Assembly: GCA_937922045.1 (NCBI GenBank)
Contig: CAKZXA010000091.1
Location: forward strand, 1-44,442
From: an uncultured Acidimicrobiales bacterium
Lineage (GTDB): Bacteria; Actinomycetota; Acidimicrobiia; Acidimicrobiales; SZUA-35
DNA length: 44,442 nt
Direction: 5' to 3'
The notes below the pieces were generated by a model. It was given only the letters and a program-made list of their open reading frames with translations, was not told the DNA's origin and ran no database searches. Of the stretch, positions 1 through 7,540 are shown piece by piece. Every line of letters starts with the position of its first letter. Position 1 is the stretch's first letter. The position numbers and the translations under genes are program-made.

Positions 1-1453
1 GGAGGGCTACAAGCTCGACCGCTCGCTCGGCTTCGCTCTCGTACTGCTTACCATGCTCGGGTTGATGCTTCCCTTCTATTGGCTGGCCGAGCCCGGCCGC
101 CAAGAGGGTGCGGTTGCCGCCTACAACGCCTCGTTTGAGAGCCGCGGGGAAGGCACCTACACCGTGGGGGCCCAGTGCGTGACCTGTCACGCCGCCGGCG
201 GTGTTGGCGGTGTTGCTCCCTATGTCTTGCAAGACGCCGACGGCCAGTTCATTGCCAACGCCTCGTGGCAGGCACCTGCCCTCGACAACGTCCTCAACCG
301 ATACAGCGAGGATGAGGTCCGTTACATCCTGAATTTTGGTCGTCCTGGTTCGCCCATGGCAGCTTGGGGCACGCCCGGTGGCGGTCCGCTGACGACCCAG
401 CAGGTCAACAACGTGATCGTGTATCTGCGCACGCTCCAGAGTCAGAGTGTCGATCCGATCGATATCACGCTGGCCGGTGACCCAAACGACGCTCAAGATG
501 ACGAAAGCCTGGCCGCTCAGGTCGCTGCCGATGAAGTAAGCGCTGCGGTCATGGAAGAGGTCGAGCGTTCGATCGACGACGGTGAGTTTGAAACGGTCGG
601 TGAGGCGGTCTTCAACCTCGGCCTGTTCTCCGGTTTCCAGGCTGGCGCCGCTGGTTGCGGTCGCTGCCATACCGCTGGCTGGTCGATCGGTGTCGACAAC
701 GTGCTCGATGAAGGCGTGGCCGGTTGCGGCGGCGGTAATCCGTCGGGTATCGGCTACAACTTGTGCGCCAGCTCGACGACGACCACATTCCCGGACGACA
801 CATGGCTGTTGCCCGACGGCTCGTGGTATCGACGGGCCGACTACAACGAACAGCTGCGCACCGTGGTTGAGCGGGGCAACCCGGTCGACTACGACGGCAC
901 CTACCTGCTGGCCGAAGACGGCTCGAAAGTCACGTTGAATGACAAGGGCACTGCGGTAACCAGCAGCGGTGAGCCGTACTGGATTCTCGATGCCACTGAA
1001 GACAACCCCGAGCGAAGCGGTGACTTGGCCGAATGCGCCTATGTGTCGCAACTTTGGGAGTATGGCGGCATTAGCGACCGTACAACCGAAGAAGAAAAGG
1101 CGTGGGCCGCCGAAAATGGCCTCGCACCTGGCCAGGCCTACGCCTTCGCCATGGACGAAGTGCTCGCCACTAATGACGATGGCGCCTACATGGATCCGGA
1201 GCCGGTCACGGCCGAGCAAATCGGGGAAGACGCCATCGTGATGTCGAGCGGACAGATCCTGGCCGATTGCGACATCGTCGAGATGCCGCCTCGGACCAGC
1301 CAAGCCCACTTCGACTTCATCGCTGCTGGCGCTGAGGCTGGAAAGGGCTACGGCGAAGGCGGCCTCAGTGGAGCCGGTATGATGCCGGGCTTCGGCAAGG
1401 TTCTACCCCCTGAGCTGATTGAAGCAGTTGTGAACTACGAGCGAGGTCTGTGA
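1..1453 (+). CDS. Membrane-anchored diheme c-type cytochrome (5' end outside window)
   Basis: The reading frame is open to the left edge, so the N-terminus is missing; the first internal ATG (53) lies inside the hydrophobic anchor and is not the start. Visible from the left are a charged stretch, one transmembrane segment ending in LPFYWLAEP, then a soluble part. Two heme c motifs are present: CVTCH (bases 176-190) and CGRCH (656-670). A Met-containing AGMMPGFG near the C-terminus is a candidate distal heme ligand. The protein should face the outside of the membrane and carry electrons, probably between a quinol:cytochrome c reductase and an oxidase; that role is inferred from fold and neighbours. 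Its stop overlaps the start of the next gene, so the two are probably made together. The family within c-type cytochromes is not assigned. Confidence 0.88.
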   Translation, partial: EGYKLDRSLGFALVLLTMLGLMLPFYWLAEPGRQEGAVAAYNASFESRGEGTYTVGAQCVTCHAAGGVGGVAPYVLQDADGQFIANASWQAPALDNVLNRYSEDEVRYILNFGRPGSPMAAWGTPGGGPLTTQQVNNVIVYLRTLQSQSVDPIDITLAGDPNDAQDDESLAAQVAADEVSAAVMEEVERSIDDGEFETVGEAVFNLGLFSGFQAGAAGCGRCHTAGWSIGVDNVLDEGVAGCGGGNPSGIGYNLCASSTTTTFPDDTWLLPDGSWYRRADYNEQLRTVVERGNPVDYDGTYLLAEDGSKVTLNDKGTAVTSSGEPYWILDATEDNPERSGDLAECAYVSQLWEYGGISDRTTEEEKAWAAENGLAPGQAYAFAMDEVLATNDDGAYMDPEPVTAEQIGEDAIVMSSGQILADCDIVEMPPRTSQAHFDFIAAGAEAGKGYGEGGLSGAGMMPGFGKVLPPELIEAVVNYERGL

Positions 1454-2388
1454 TGCTGGCCACCCAACTCGCCATCATCGATGGCATCGGATTCGATCCC
1501 TTCTTCCGCGGGCTCCTCAGCGTTCTCGTTGGTGTCGTCGTGCTCATTGGTGGCACCTACCTACTCGTGGCCACCAACACGGGCACTCGCTCCGGCTTCC
1601 TCATCTCGATGGCCGGTCTCTTTGGCTGGATGTTCCTCATGGGAATCATCTGGACGATCTACGGCATCGGCTGGCGCGGTCCTATCCCAACCTGGCACCT
1701 CAAAGAGATGAACGTCGATCACGCCGCCGACTCCGACGACGGCCTCCTGTTCTCCGAGATCGAAGAAGCTCACGCCCTGGCCAGGGTCGACCTCGGAGCC
1801 GATGGCATCGATGACGTCGATGTCGCTCAGATAACGGCACTTGAGAACTCGCGTGACATCGACCTCGGCGAATGGCGCTACCTCACCGCCTCCGACGGTA
1901 TTCGCGGTGAAGCGCAAGCTACCGCCGAGCAGCTTCTCGTTTCAGAGCATGTCTTCGACGGTGGCGACTATCTCACCCTCCAGTTCGGCGGCTTCGTCAG
2001 GGACGGCAAACCTGTCTTCAACGAAGATGGCAAAGAGATGGGCTTTCTCGAAGAGCAGGTCGCCCGTGTCGGCCATTTCGTCAACGAAACCTTCCTCCAC
2101 CCCTTCCATGGTGAAGAACTGATCGTCATCCAAGCTCAGGGAACCGTCAGCAAGCCGAGTTTCCCTGGCCAAGCGCCCCCAATCCCCGAGCTCGATCCCG
2201 AGGCCAAGCTGGTTTCGGTGATTATGGAACGAGATCGGGGAGGCCCGATCCCAGGCATCATTAGTGGGCTGCGCTTCACCCCCGCCATGTTTACGATCTT
2301 CAATGGTTTGCTCTTCGCTGTGCTGGCCTGGGCGCTTCACAACCGTGACCGACGTCAAGACGAAATTCGAGCCGCCGTCGCAAGCTAG
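1450..2388 (+). CDS. Unrecognised membrane protein coupled to the diheme cytochrome
   Basis: Encodes 312 residues from GTG 1450, which overlaps the TGA of the cytochrome gene (ATG 1453 is an alternative one codon later). Two adjacent hydrophobic segments lie at about residues 18-40 and 48-72. A hydrophilic, acidic domain of about 200 residues follows, and a third hydrophobic segment sits near residues 280-300 (FNGLLFAVLAWAL) before a short charged tail. No heme, metal or nucleotide motif is visible and I do not recognise the family. The overlap with a heme c gene and the position before complex I suggest an accessory subunit or assembly factor of a cytochrome bc/oxidase complex. That suggestion rests on context alone. 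Confidence 0.8.
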   Translation: MMLATQLAIIDGIGFDPFFRGLLSVLVGVVVLIGGTYLLVATNTGTRSGFLISMAGLFGWMFLMGIIWTIYGIGWRGPIPTWHLKEMNVDHAADSDDGLLFSEIEEAHALARVDLGADGIDDVDVAQITALENSRDIDLGEWRYLTASDGIRGEAQATAEQLLVSEHVFDGGDYLTLQFGGFVRDGKPVFNEDGKEMGFLEEQVARVGHFVNETFLHPFHGEELIVIQAQGTVSKPSFPGQAPPIPELDPEAKLVSVIMERDRGGPIPGIISGLRFTPAMFTIFNGLLFAVLAWALHNRDRRQDEIRAAVAS

Positions 2389-2463
2389 CTCCGGCTGGAT
2401 TGCACCGCGGTTGACAAGACCCACTCCGGCTAACGGAGAACGACAACCATAGAGGAGGTCATC
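2389..2463 (+). promoter_or_regulatory. Leader region before nuo operon 1
   Basis: This 75-bp gap is the only sizeable one before nuoA1. It contains a perfect TTGACA hexamer (2411-2416), a short dyad CTCCG/CGGAG (2424-2428 and 2434-2438) and a strong Shine-Dalgarno AGAGGAGGTC ending just before ATG 2464. No convincing -10 lies 16-18 bp after TTGACA, so a promoter here is possible but not shown; the operon could also be read through from the cytochrome genes. Confidence 0.35.
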
Positions 2464-2961
2464 ATGGCTCAGTACCTGCCGGTCCTGGCCCTGTTGATCC
2501 TGGCTGCATTGTTCGCCGCCGTCAGCTTCGCCGCTTCGAAGCTGCTGGCCCCGCGCAATCCAACAGTTGAAAAATATGCGCCTTACGAGTGCGGCATCAT
2601 CCCCGGCCGAGAGCCACCCGGACGATTCCCCGTCCGTTTCTACCTCGTGGCCATGCTGTTCGTGATCTTCGATGTGGAGATCATCTTTCTGTACCCGTGG
2701 GCCGTAGCCAACGAGCGGTTGGGCCTTTTCGGGCTGGTAGCGATCCTGATCTTCTCAGCCACCGTTTTTGAGTCGCTCGTGTATCTGATCTCGAAGGGCG
2801 CCCTCGATTGGGGTCCTCTGCAGATCTCACGCCGTCAAGACCTCACACCTGTCGACGACGACACCGACCTCGATGGCATTCGCTCGGGACGACGCACGAC
2901 GGCAACCACAATCCGGCGGGTTGGCACAACCGGCCGGTTCGAAGAAGGAGCGGCTGCCTAA
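2464..2961 (+). CDS. nuoA: NADH-quinone oxidoreductase subunit A (operon 1)
   Basis: Small membrane subunit of complex I at the junction of the quinone module and the membrane arm. Its 165 residues have three hydrophobic segments. The loop after the first carries YECGIIP, the conserved region with the ND3-type cysteine, and the second carries the family signature [15 protein letters not shown] Shine-Dalgarno AGAGGAGG precedes ATG 2464. The C-terminal tail, about 45 residues and rich in Asp, Arg and Thr, makes this longer than the usual 115-145 residues. The stop codon overlaps the nuoB start (TAATG), implying translational coupling. The identification is secure. Confidence 0.97.
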   Translation: MAQYLPVLALLILAALFAAVSFAASKLLAPRNPTVEKYAPYECGIIPGREPPGRFPVRFYLVAMLFVIFDVEIIFLYPWAVANERLGLFGLVAILIFSATVFESLVYLISKGALDWGPLQISRRQDLTPVDDDTDLDGIRSGRRTTATTIRRVGTTGRFEEGAAA

Positions 2962-3551
2962 TGGGATTCAGCGATGTTCAAGAACACGGGTTCGAGGGCC
3001 TCGATCACAACGTCATCACCGCCCCTCTCGAGAAGCTGGTCGGCTGGTCGCGGGCTCGTTCATCCTGGCCCGCCACGTTTGGTCTCGCCTGCTGCGCCAT
3101 CGAAATGATGGCCACCGGCGGCTCGCATTACGACCTGGCCCGACTGGGCATGGAGGTCTTTCGGGCATCACCCCGTCAGGCCGATGTGATGATCGTCGCC
3201 GGACGGGTGAGTCAGAAGATGGCTCCTGTCCTTCGCCAGATCTATGACCAGATGATGGAACCCAAATGGGTCATCTCGATGGGTGTTTGCGCTTCGAGCG
3301 GAGGCATGTTCAACAACTACGCCATCGTGCAGGGCGTCGATCAGATCGTTCCGGTCGACGTGTACGCACCGGGATGCCCGCCGGGCCCCGAGACCTTGCT
3401 TCACGCTATTACGACCCTGCACGACAAGATCGAAACCGGTGAGCTGCTGCATCGTCGTGCTGCGACGGGTGCCGGTGCTGGAATTATGATCGAACAGCGC
3501 GATGGGCAAGGCGAGCCATCGCTCGTGTCGCTGGGGAGCACCCGTTCGTGA
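2961..3551 (+). CDS. nuoB: NADH-quinone oxidoreductase subunit B (operon 1)
   Basis: Carries the terminal [4Fe-4S] cluster N2 that reduces quinone, in the peripheral arm next to NuoD. The 196 residues contain the tandem-cysteine motif CCAIEM, then [10 protein letters not shown] and PGCPPGPE, which together supply the four cluster cysteines. The start is ATG 2961 in the TAATG overlap with nuoA; longer in-frame extensions run through nuoA and are not credible. The last 40 residues are a hydrophilic tail. The stop overlaps the nuoC GTG. The paralogue in operon 2 is clearly different in sequence. Confidence 0.97.
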   Translation: MGFSDVQEHGFEGLDHNVITAPLEKLVGWSRARSSWPATFGLACCAIEMMATGGSHYDLARLGMEVFRASPRQADVMIVAGRVSQKMAPVLRQIYDQMMEPKWVISMGVCASSGGMFNNYAIVQGVDQIVPVDVYAPGCPPGPETLLHAITTLHDKIETGELLHRRAATGAGAGIMIEQRDGQGEPSLVSLGSTRS

Positions 3552-4105
3552 GTGAAGATGTGAACGAAGAAGTCGTGGATGAGGCGCAGGTCGATGAACC
3601 TGACGCAGGCGAAGCCATGGAGATGGCCTACGACTGCCCGGTGTCTTGGTCGCGCGAGCAGAAGGTGATCCACGTCGCTCGCGATCGCTGGCGCCACCTT
3701 GCTCATACGCTGCTGGCCGATGGCTGGAACATGTGTATCGACCTCACCTCGGTCGACTACCTGTCGTACAGCGCCAACCGGAACCTTCCCACCGGTGTTG
3801 CGCCAGAGCGGTTCGAAGTTGTCGCCTCCTTCATATCCCATAAGCGAGGAGAGCGATTGCGGGCCCGCACCCAGGTCCCAGCCGACGACACTCGGGTCGA
3901 TTCGCTCTACGCCATCTATCCTGGCACCGACTACCTCGAGCGAGAGGTCTACGACCTAATGGGGATCGAGTTCACCGACCATCCAGATCTGTCGCGCATC
4001 CTCATGCCGGAGAACTGGGAAGGTCATCCGTTACGGAAGGACTATGGCATCAACGCCATACCCGTCCAGTTCAAGGCGCACGAGGCTCCGGAGACCGCAT
4101 CATGA
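3548..4105 (+). CDS. nuoC: NADH-quinone oxidoreductase subunit C (operon 1)
   Basis: 30-kDa-type subunit of the peripheral arm, structural and without a cofactor. The 185 residues start at GTG 3548, which overlaps the nuoB stop. The family signature is near the C-terminus: an ER(E)VYDLMGI region followed by [22 protein letters not shown], where the PLRKDY ending is diagnostic. The first 30 residues are acidic and low in complexity. The stop overlaps the nuoD ATG (ATGA). NuoC and NuoD are separate proteins here, not fused as in enterobacteria. Confidence 0.96.
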   Translation: MSEDVNEEVVDEAQVDEPDAGEAMEMAYDCPVSWSREQKVIHVARDRWRHLAHTLLADGWNMCIDLTSVDYLSYSANRNLPTGVAPERFEVVASFISHKRGERLRARTQVPADDTRVDSLYAIYPGTDYLEREVYDLMGIEFTDHPDLSRILMPENWEGHPLRKDYGINAIPVQFKAHEAPETAS

Positions 4106-5436
4106 CCGTCACCGAAGAGAATGTCGCTGAAGAGAACGTCACCGAACAGAGTGTCGCCCAAGAGGCCGCCTACACCGACCAACTCCACGCTCTGCCTCGA
4201 GCCAAGGCTGTCTTGCGTATGAGCGAGGTCAAAGCGGCCGAGATGATCGACCAGCCTCTCGACGGCGAAAACGATCAGACGATGCTGATCAATATGGGCC
4301 CGGCCCACCCTTCAACCCACGGCGTTCTACGCCTCATGTTGGAGATGGACGGTGAAACGATCCGGCGCTCAAAGCCGATCGTTGGCTATCTACACACGGG
4401 TATGGAGAAGCAGGGTGAGGAACTCACCTACCTCCAAGGCTGCACCAACACCACCCGCATGGACTATGCGGCCCCGCTCTTTAACGAGCTGGTCTTCTCG
4501 ATGGCGACCGAAGAGTTGATCGGTATCGAGGTTCCTGAGCGGGCAACCTGGATCCGCATGCTGATGTGTGAGATGAATCGCATCTCCTCGCATCTGCTGT
4601 TCATGGCCACGAACGGGATGGACCTCGGCGCCGTCTCGATGATGATCTACGGCTGGCGTGAACGCGAGCAGGTGCTTCGCTTCTTCCAGAAGGTCACCGG
4701 TCTGCGAATGAATCACAACTACATCCGCCCTGGCGGTGTGGCCGCCGACCTTCCCGACGGCTGGCGTGACGACGTGCGCTTCCTGCTCGACATGTTGCCC
4801 CACCGTCTCGATGAGTACGACATCCTCATGACCGGCCAGCCGATCTGGCGCGACCGCCTGCAGGGAGTGGGTGTGATCAGCCAGGCCGAAGCCATCGCCT
4901 TGTCGGTGACCGGCCCGATTCTTCGCTCGACGGGCGTGGCATGGGACCTGAGGCGAGATATGCCCTACCTGGCCTACGACGATGTCGACTTTGACGTCGT
5001 GGTTGGCTCCTACGGCGACGCCTTCGATCGGTACGCTATTCGGCTGGCTGAGATCCGCGAATCGATGCGCATCGTTGGTCAGATCCTGGACAAGATGCCC
5101 GAGGGCGATTATCGGGTTCAGGACGCCAAAGTCACGCCACCGCCGAGGGCTCGCATCGATGAGTCGATGGAAGCTCTCATCCATCACTTCAAGATCTTTA
5201 CCGAAGGGTTCAAAGTCCCTGAGGGAGAGGTCTACGTGTCGGTAGAATCCCCCCGGGGCGAACTCGGCTGCTACATCGTGTCCGACGGCGGCCCCAAGCC
5301 CTACCGCATGCATATCCGAGGACCGAGTTTCGTGAACCTTCAATCGATGCCACATATGTTGGCCGATGCGTTCCTGGCCGACGGGGTCGCCATCATCTCC
5401 AGTGTTGACCCCATCCTCGGAGAGGTTGATCGCTAG
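4102..5436 (+). CDS. nuoD: NADH-quinone oxidoreductase subunit D (operon 1)
   Basis: 49-kDa-type subunit that forms the quinone-reducing cavity with NuoB. The 444 residues contain GPAHPSTHGVLRL (about residues 67-79), the conserved HPSTHG loop at the quinone site, and the C-terminal LGEVDR typical of the family. The first 65 residues are an acidic extension opening with an irregular repeat (EENV, EENV, TEQSV), absent from NuoD2. ATG 4102 overlaps the nuoC stop; an internal start nearer the conserved core would also be long enough, so the extension is probable rather than certain. Confidence 0.96.
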   Translation: MTVTEENVAEENVTEQSVAQEAAYTDQLHALPRAKAVLRMSEVKAAEMIDQPLDGENDQTMLINMGPAHPSTHGVLRLMLEMDGETIRRSKPIVGYLHTGMEKQGEELTYLQGCTNTTRMDYAAPLFNELVFSMATEELIGIEVPERATWIRMLMCEMNRISSHLLFMATNGMDLGAVSMMIYGWREREQVLRFFQKVTGLRMNHNYIRPGGVAADLPDGWRDDVRFLLDMLPHRLDEYDILMTGQPIWRDRLQGVGVISQAEAIALSVTGPILRSTGVAWDLRRDMPYLAYDDVDFDVVVGSYGDAFDRYAIRLAEIRESMRIVGQILDKMPEGDYRVQDAKVTPPPRARIDESMEALIHHFKIFTEGFKVPEGEVYVSVESPRGELGCYIVSDGGPKPYRMHIRGPSFVNLQSMPHMLADAFLADGVAIISSVDPILGEVDR

Positions 5437-5438
5437 CC

Positions 5439-6065
5439 ATGAGTCGATTGGACGCTTCAAACGTGCTGTTGGCGCGCGAAATTATCGCCCGCTATCCGCG
5501 GCCCAAGTCGGCCATGATTCCGTTGCTCCACCTTTCGCAGCAGCAGAATGGTCATGTCACGAACGAGGCGATGGAACACATCGCTGAACTGATTGGTGTT
5601 ACCCCCGCCGAGGTGCTCGGAACCTGCTCGTTCTACGAGATGTTCAAGCGGGAACCGGTGGGCCGCTACATGGTCAACATTTGCACGAACATTTCTTGCC
5701 AGCTGCTCGGCGGCGAGGAACTCTTGCACCATGCTGAGGAAACCCTCGGCATCAAGCCTGGCGGCACTACCGAAGATGGCCTGTTCACCCTCGAAGATGT
5801 GGAGTGCATAGCGGCCTGTACCGAGGCCCCCTGCCTGCAGATCAACTACCGCTACGAGAATCGTGTAAGTCTCGGGCGCTTTGACGAGATCATCGCTGAG
5901 GTTCGTGGCGGGAAGCGCGCTGATGTTCCCACCCATGGAACGTTGGCTCGTATCCGTCAGCACATCGATCCCGATCGCCTCGCTGGCATCGAGCCGCCTG
6001 AGGTCGCTGGTGTTCCGCCGTGGTTTGCTTCGCGGCAGGACGAAGCCAAAGAGGAGACCGCCTGA
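5439..6065 (+). CDS. nuoE: NADH-quinone oxidoreductase subunit E (operon 1)
   Basis: 24-kDa-type subunit with a thioredoxin-like fold holding [2Fe-2S] cluster N1a, part of the NADH-dehydrogenase module. The 208 residues contain CTNISC and CIAACTEAPC, the C-x4-C and C-x3-C pairs that bind the cluster. An N-terminal helical domain of about 75 residues precedes them. A 45-residue hydrophilic C-terminal extension makes it longer than the usual 160-180. The start lies 2 bp after the nuoD stop, and the stop overlaps the nuoF ATG. No counterpart exists in operon 2. Confidence 0.97.
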   Translation: MSRLDASNVLLAREIIARYPRPKSAMIPLLHLSQQQNGHVTNEAMEHIAELIGVTPAEVLGTCSFYEMFKREPVGRYMVNICTNISCQLLGGEELLHHAEETLGIKPGGTTEDGLFTLEDVECIAACTEAPCLQINYRYENRVSLGRFDEIIAEVRGGKRADVPTHGTLARIRQHIDPDRLAGIEPPEVAGVPPWFASRQDEAKEETA

Positions 6066-7540
6066 TGGCAACGAACGATTACGTGCCACATGCCGCCGGT
6101 TACGTCGACAACACCGGTCCGAAGATCGTCACCAGCCGCTTTCACCATCGCGACAGCTACACGCTGGAGCGCTATGAGGCCACCAACGGCTATGCCGCTC
6201 TCCGAGCTGTCCTGCAGATGCAGCCCACAGCGGTCCACGAGACCATCAAGGAAGCCGTGCTTCTTGGTCGTGGCGGCGCAGGCTTTCCCGCTGGCGTGAA
6301 GTGGGGATTCATGCCGCCGGTGTGGCCCCGCTATCTCGTTGTCAATGGCGACGAGTCCGAGCCCGGCACCTACAAAGATCGACTCCTCATGGAGCGCGAT
6401 CCGCATCAGCTCATCGAGGGCTGCATAATCACCTGCTTTGCCCTCGGGCTCAACACCTGTTTTCTTTACGTCCGCGGCGAAATGGCCGAAGCGCAAGAGC
6501 GGATCGCTGAGGCGCTTAACGACGCTTACGCCAGCGGCTATGTCGGTAAGAACATCTGCGGTACCGATGTGAGCATCGATGTGGTTCTCACGTGGGGCGC
6601 CGGCGCCTACATCGTTGGCGAAGAGACGGCGCTCATCGAGAGCCTCGAAGGCAACCGGGGCATGCCCCGGCTCAAGCCTCCGTTCTTCCCCGCGGCCAAG
6701 GGCCTGTACATGAAGCCCACGATTGTCAACAACGTCGAGACGCTGGCAAACATCCCCTGGATCATTCTCAACGGCCCGAACGCCTACAAGGAGTTCGGTT
6801 CGGAGAAGTCTCCCGGTACGCGCATGGTCGCCGTCAGCGGACATGTGAATCGACCTGGGGTCTATGAGATCGAGCAGGGTGTCGTCACCTATCGAGACCT
6901 GTTCTACGGCGACAACTTCTGCCAGGGAATGCGCGACGGCAATGAACTGAAGATGTTCATTCCCGGTGGCGGCTCCTCGCCCTGGTTCTTTGAAGAACAG
7001 CTCGACGTGCCGATCGAGGGCTCGCTCATCAGCGCTGCCGGTTCGATGGCTGGCTCCGGCGCAATCGTCGTTATGGACGAAACGACCGACGCGGTGAAGG
7101 CCTGCCTGCGGGTCGTGCGATTCTTCGCTCGTGAATCTTGCGGCAAGTGCACCCCATGTCGAGAGGGCACGACCTGGGAGGAAAAAATCCTTCAGCGGAT
7201 TTACAACGGTCATGGCCGTCCATCCGACATCGACCTCCTCCTCGATATCGGATCCCAGATCAGCCCCGGTGAGTATCCGGTGGCCGCATGGGCAGAGAAA
7301 GGCTTGACCGCCGTTCCCTTCCCCCCGAAGCAAACAACGATCTGCCCGCTTGGGCCATCATCGGTCGCACCGATAACGTCGGCGATTCGCCGCTTCCGTC
7401 ACGAATTCGAGGCGAAGATGACGGCCCGTCCTGCGGACGAGCCCGAGTTGCGCCCTGCGGGCGAAACGTGGGTCGCTGTCGAGATTGCTGACGGCGCCGG
7501 CAACACGTCGGACGTCGAAGCTGCGGAGGTTCATTCATGA
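6065..7540 (+). CDS. nuoF: NADH-quinone oxidoreductase subunit F (operon 1)
   Basis: 51-kDa-type subunit that binds NADH, FMN and [4Fe-4S] cluster N3. The 491 residues start at ATG 6065, overlapping the nuoE TGA. Motifs in order: GRGGAGFPAG (nucleotide binding), NGDESEPGTYKDR (FMN site), GAGAYIVGEETALIESLEG (NADH/FMN binding) and ESCGKCTPCREGT (three cluster cysteines), with the fourth cysteine in TTICPLG. A 50-residue hydrophilic tail follows the usual end. It pairs with NuoE and NuoG, and no second copy exists in the window. The stop overlaps the nuoG start. Confidence 0.97.
   Translation: MATNDYVPHAAGYVDNTGPKIVTSRFHHRDSYTLERYEATNGYAALRAVLQMQPTAVHETIKEAVLLGRGGAGFPAGVKWGFMPPVWPRYLVVNGDESEPGTYKDRLLMERDPHQLIEGCIITCFALGLNTCFLYVRGEMAEAQERIAEALNDAYASGYVGKNICGTDVSIDVVLTWGAGAYIVGEETALIESLEGNRGMPRLKPPFFPAAKGLYMKPTIVNNVETLANIPWIILNGPNAYKEFGSEKSPGTRMVAVSGHVNRPGVYEIEQGVVTYRDLFYGDNFCQGMRDGNELKMFIPGGGSSPWFFEEQLDVPIEGSLISAAGSMAGSGAIVVMDETTDAVKACLRVVRFFARESCGKCTPCREGTTWEEKILQRIYNGHGRPSDIDLLLDIGSQISPGEYPVAAWAEKGLTAVPFPPKQTTICPLGPSSVAPITSAIRRFRHEFEAKMTARPADEPELRPAGETWVAVEIADGAGNTSDVEAAEVHS

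Noticed and set aside
2808-2960. N-terminal extension of NuoB1 into nuoA1 (and similar extensions of nuoF1, nuoI2 and nuoC2)
   Set aside because: The extensions run through conserved upstream genes in another frame. The overlap starts at 2961, 6065 and 33164 give normal proteins, and TTG 30138 serves nuoC2.
4390-7333. Long minus-strand ORFs of 356 and 458 codons over nuoD to nuoF
   Set aside because: They are antisense to highly conserved genes, their composition is typical of shadow frames in high-GC DNA, and they show no motif.
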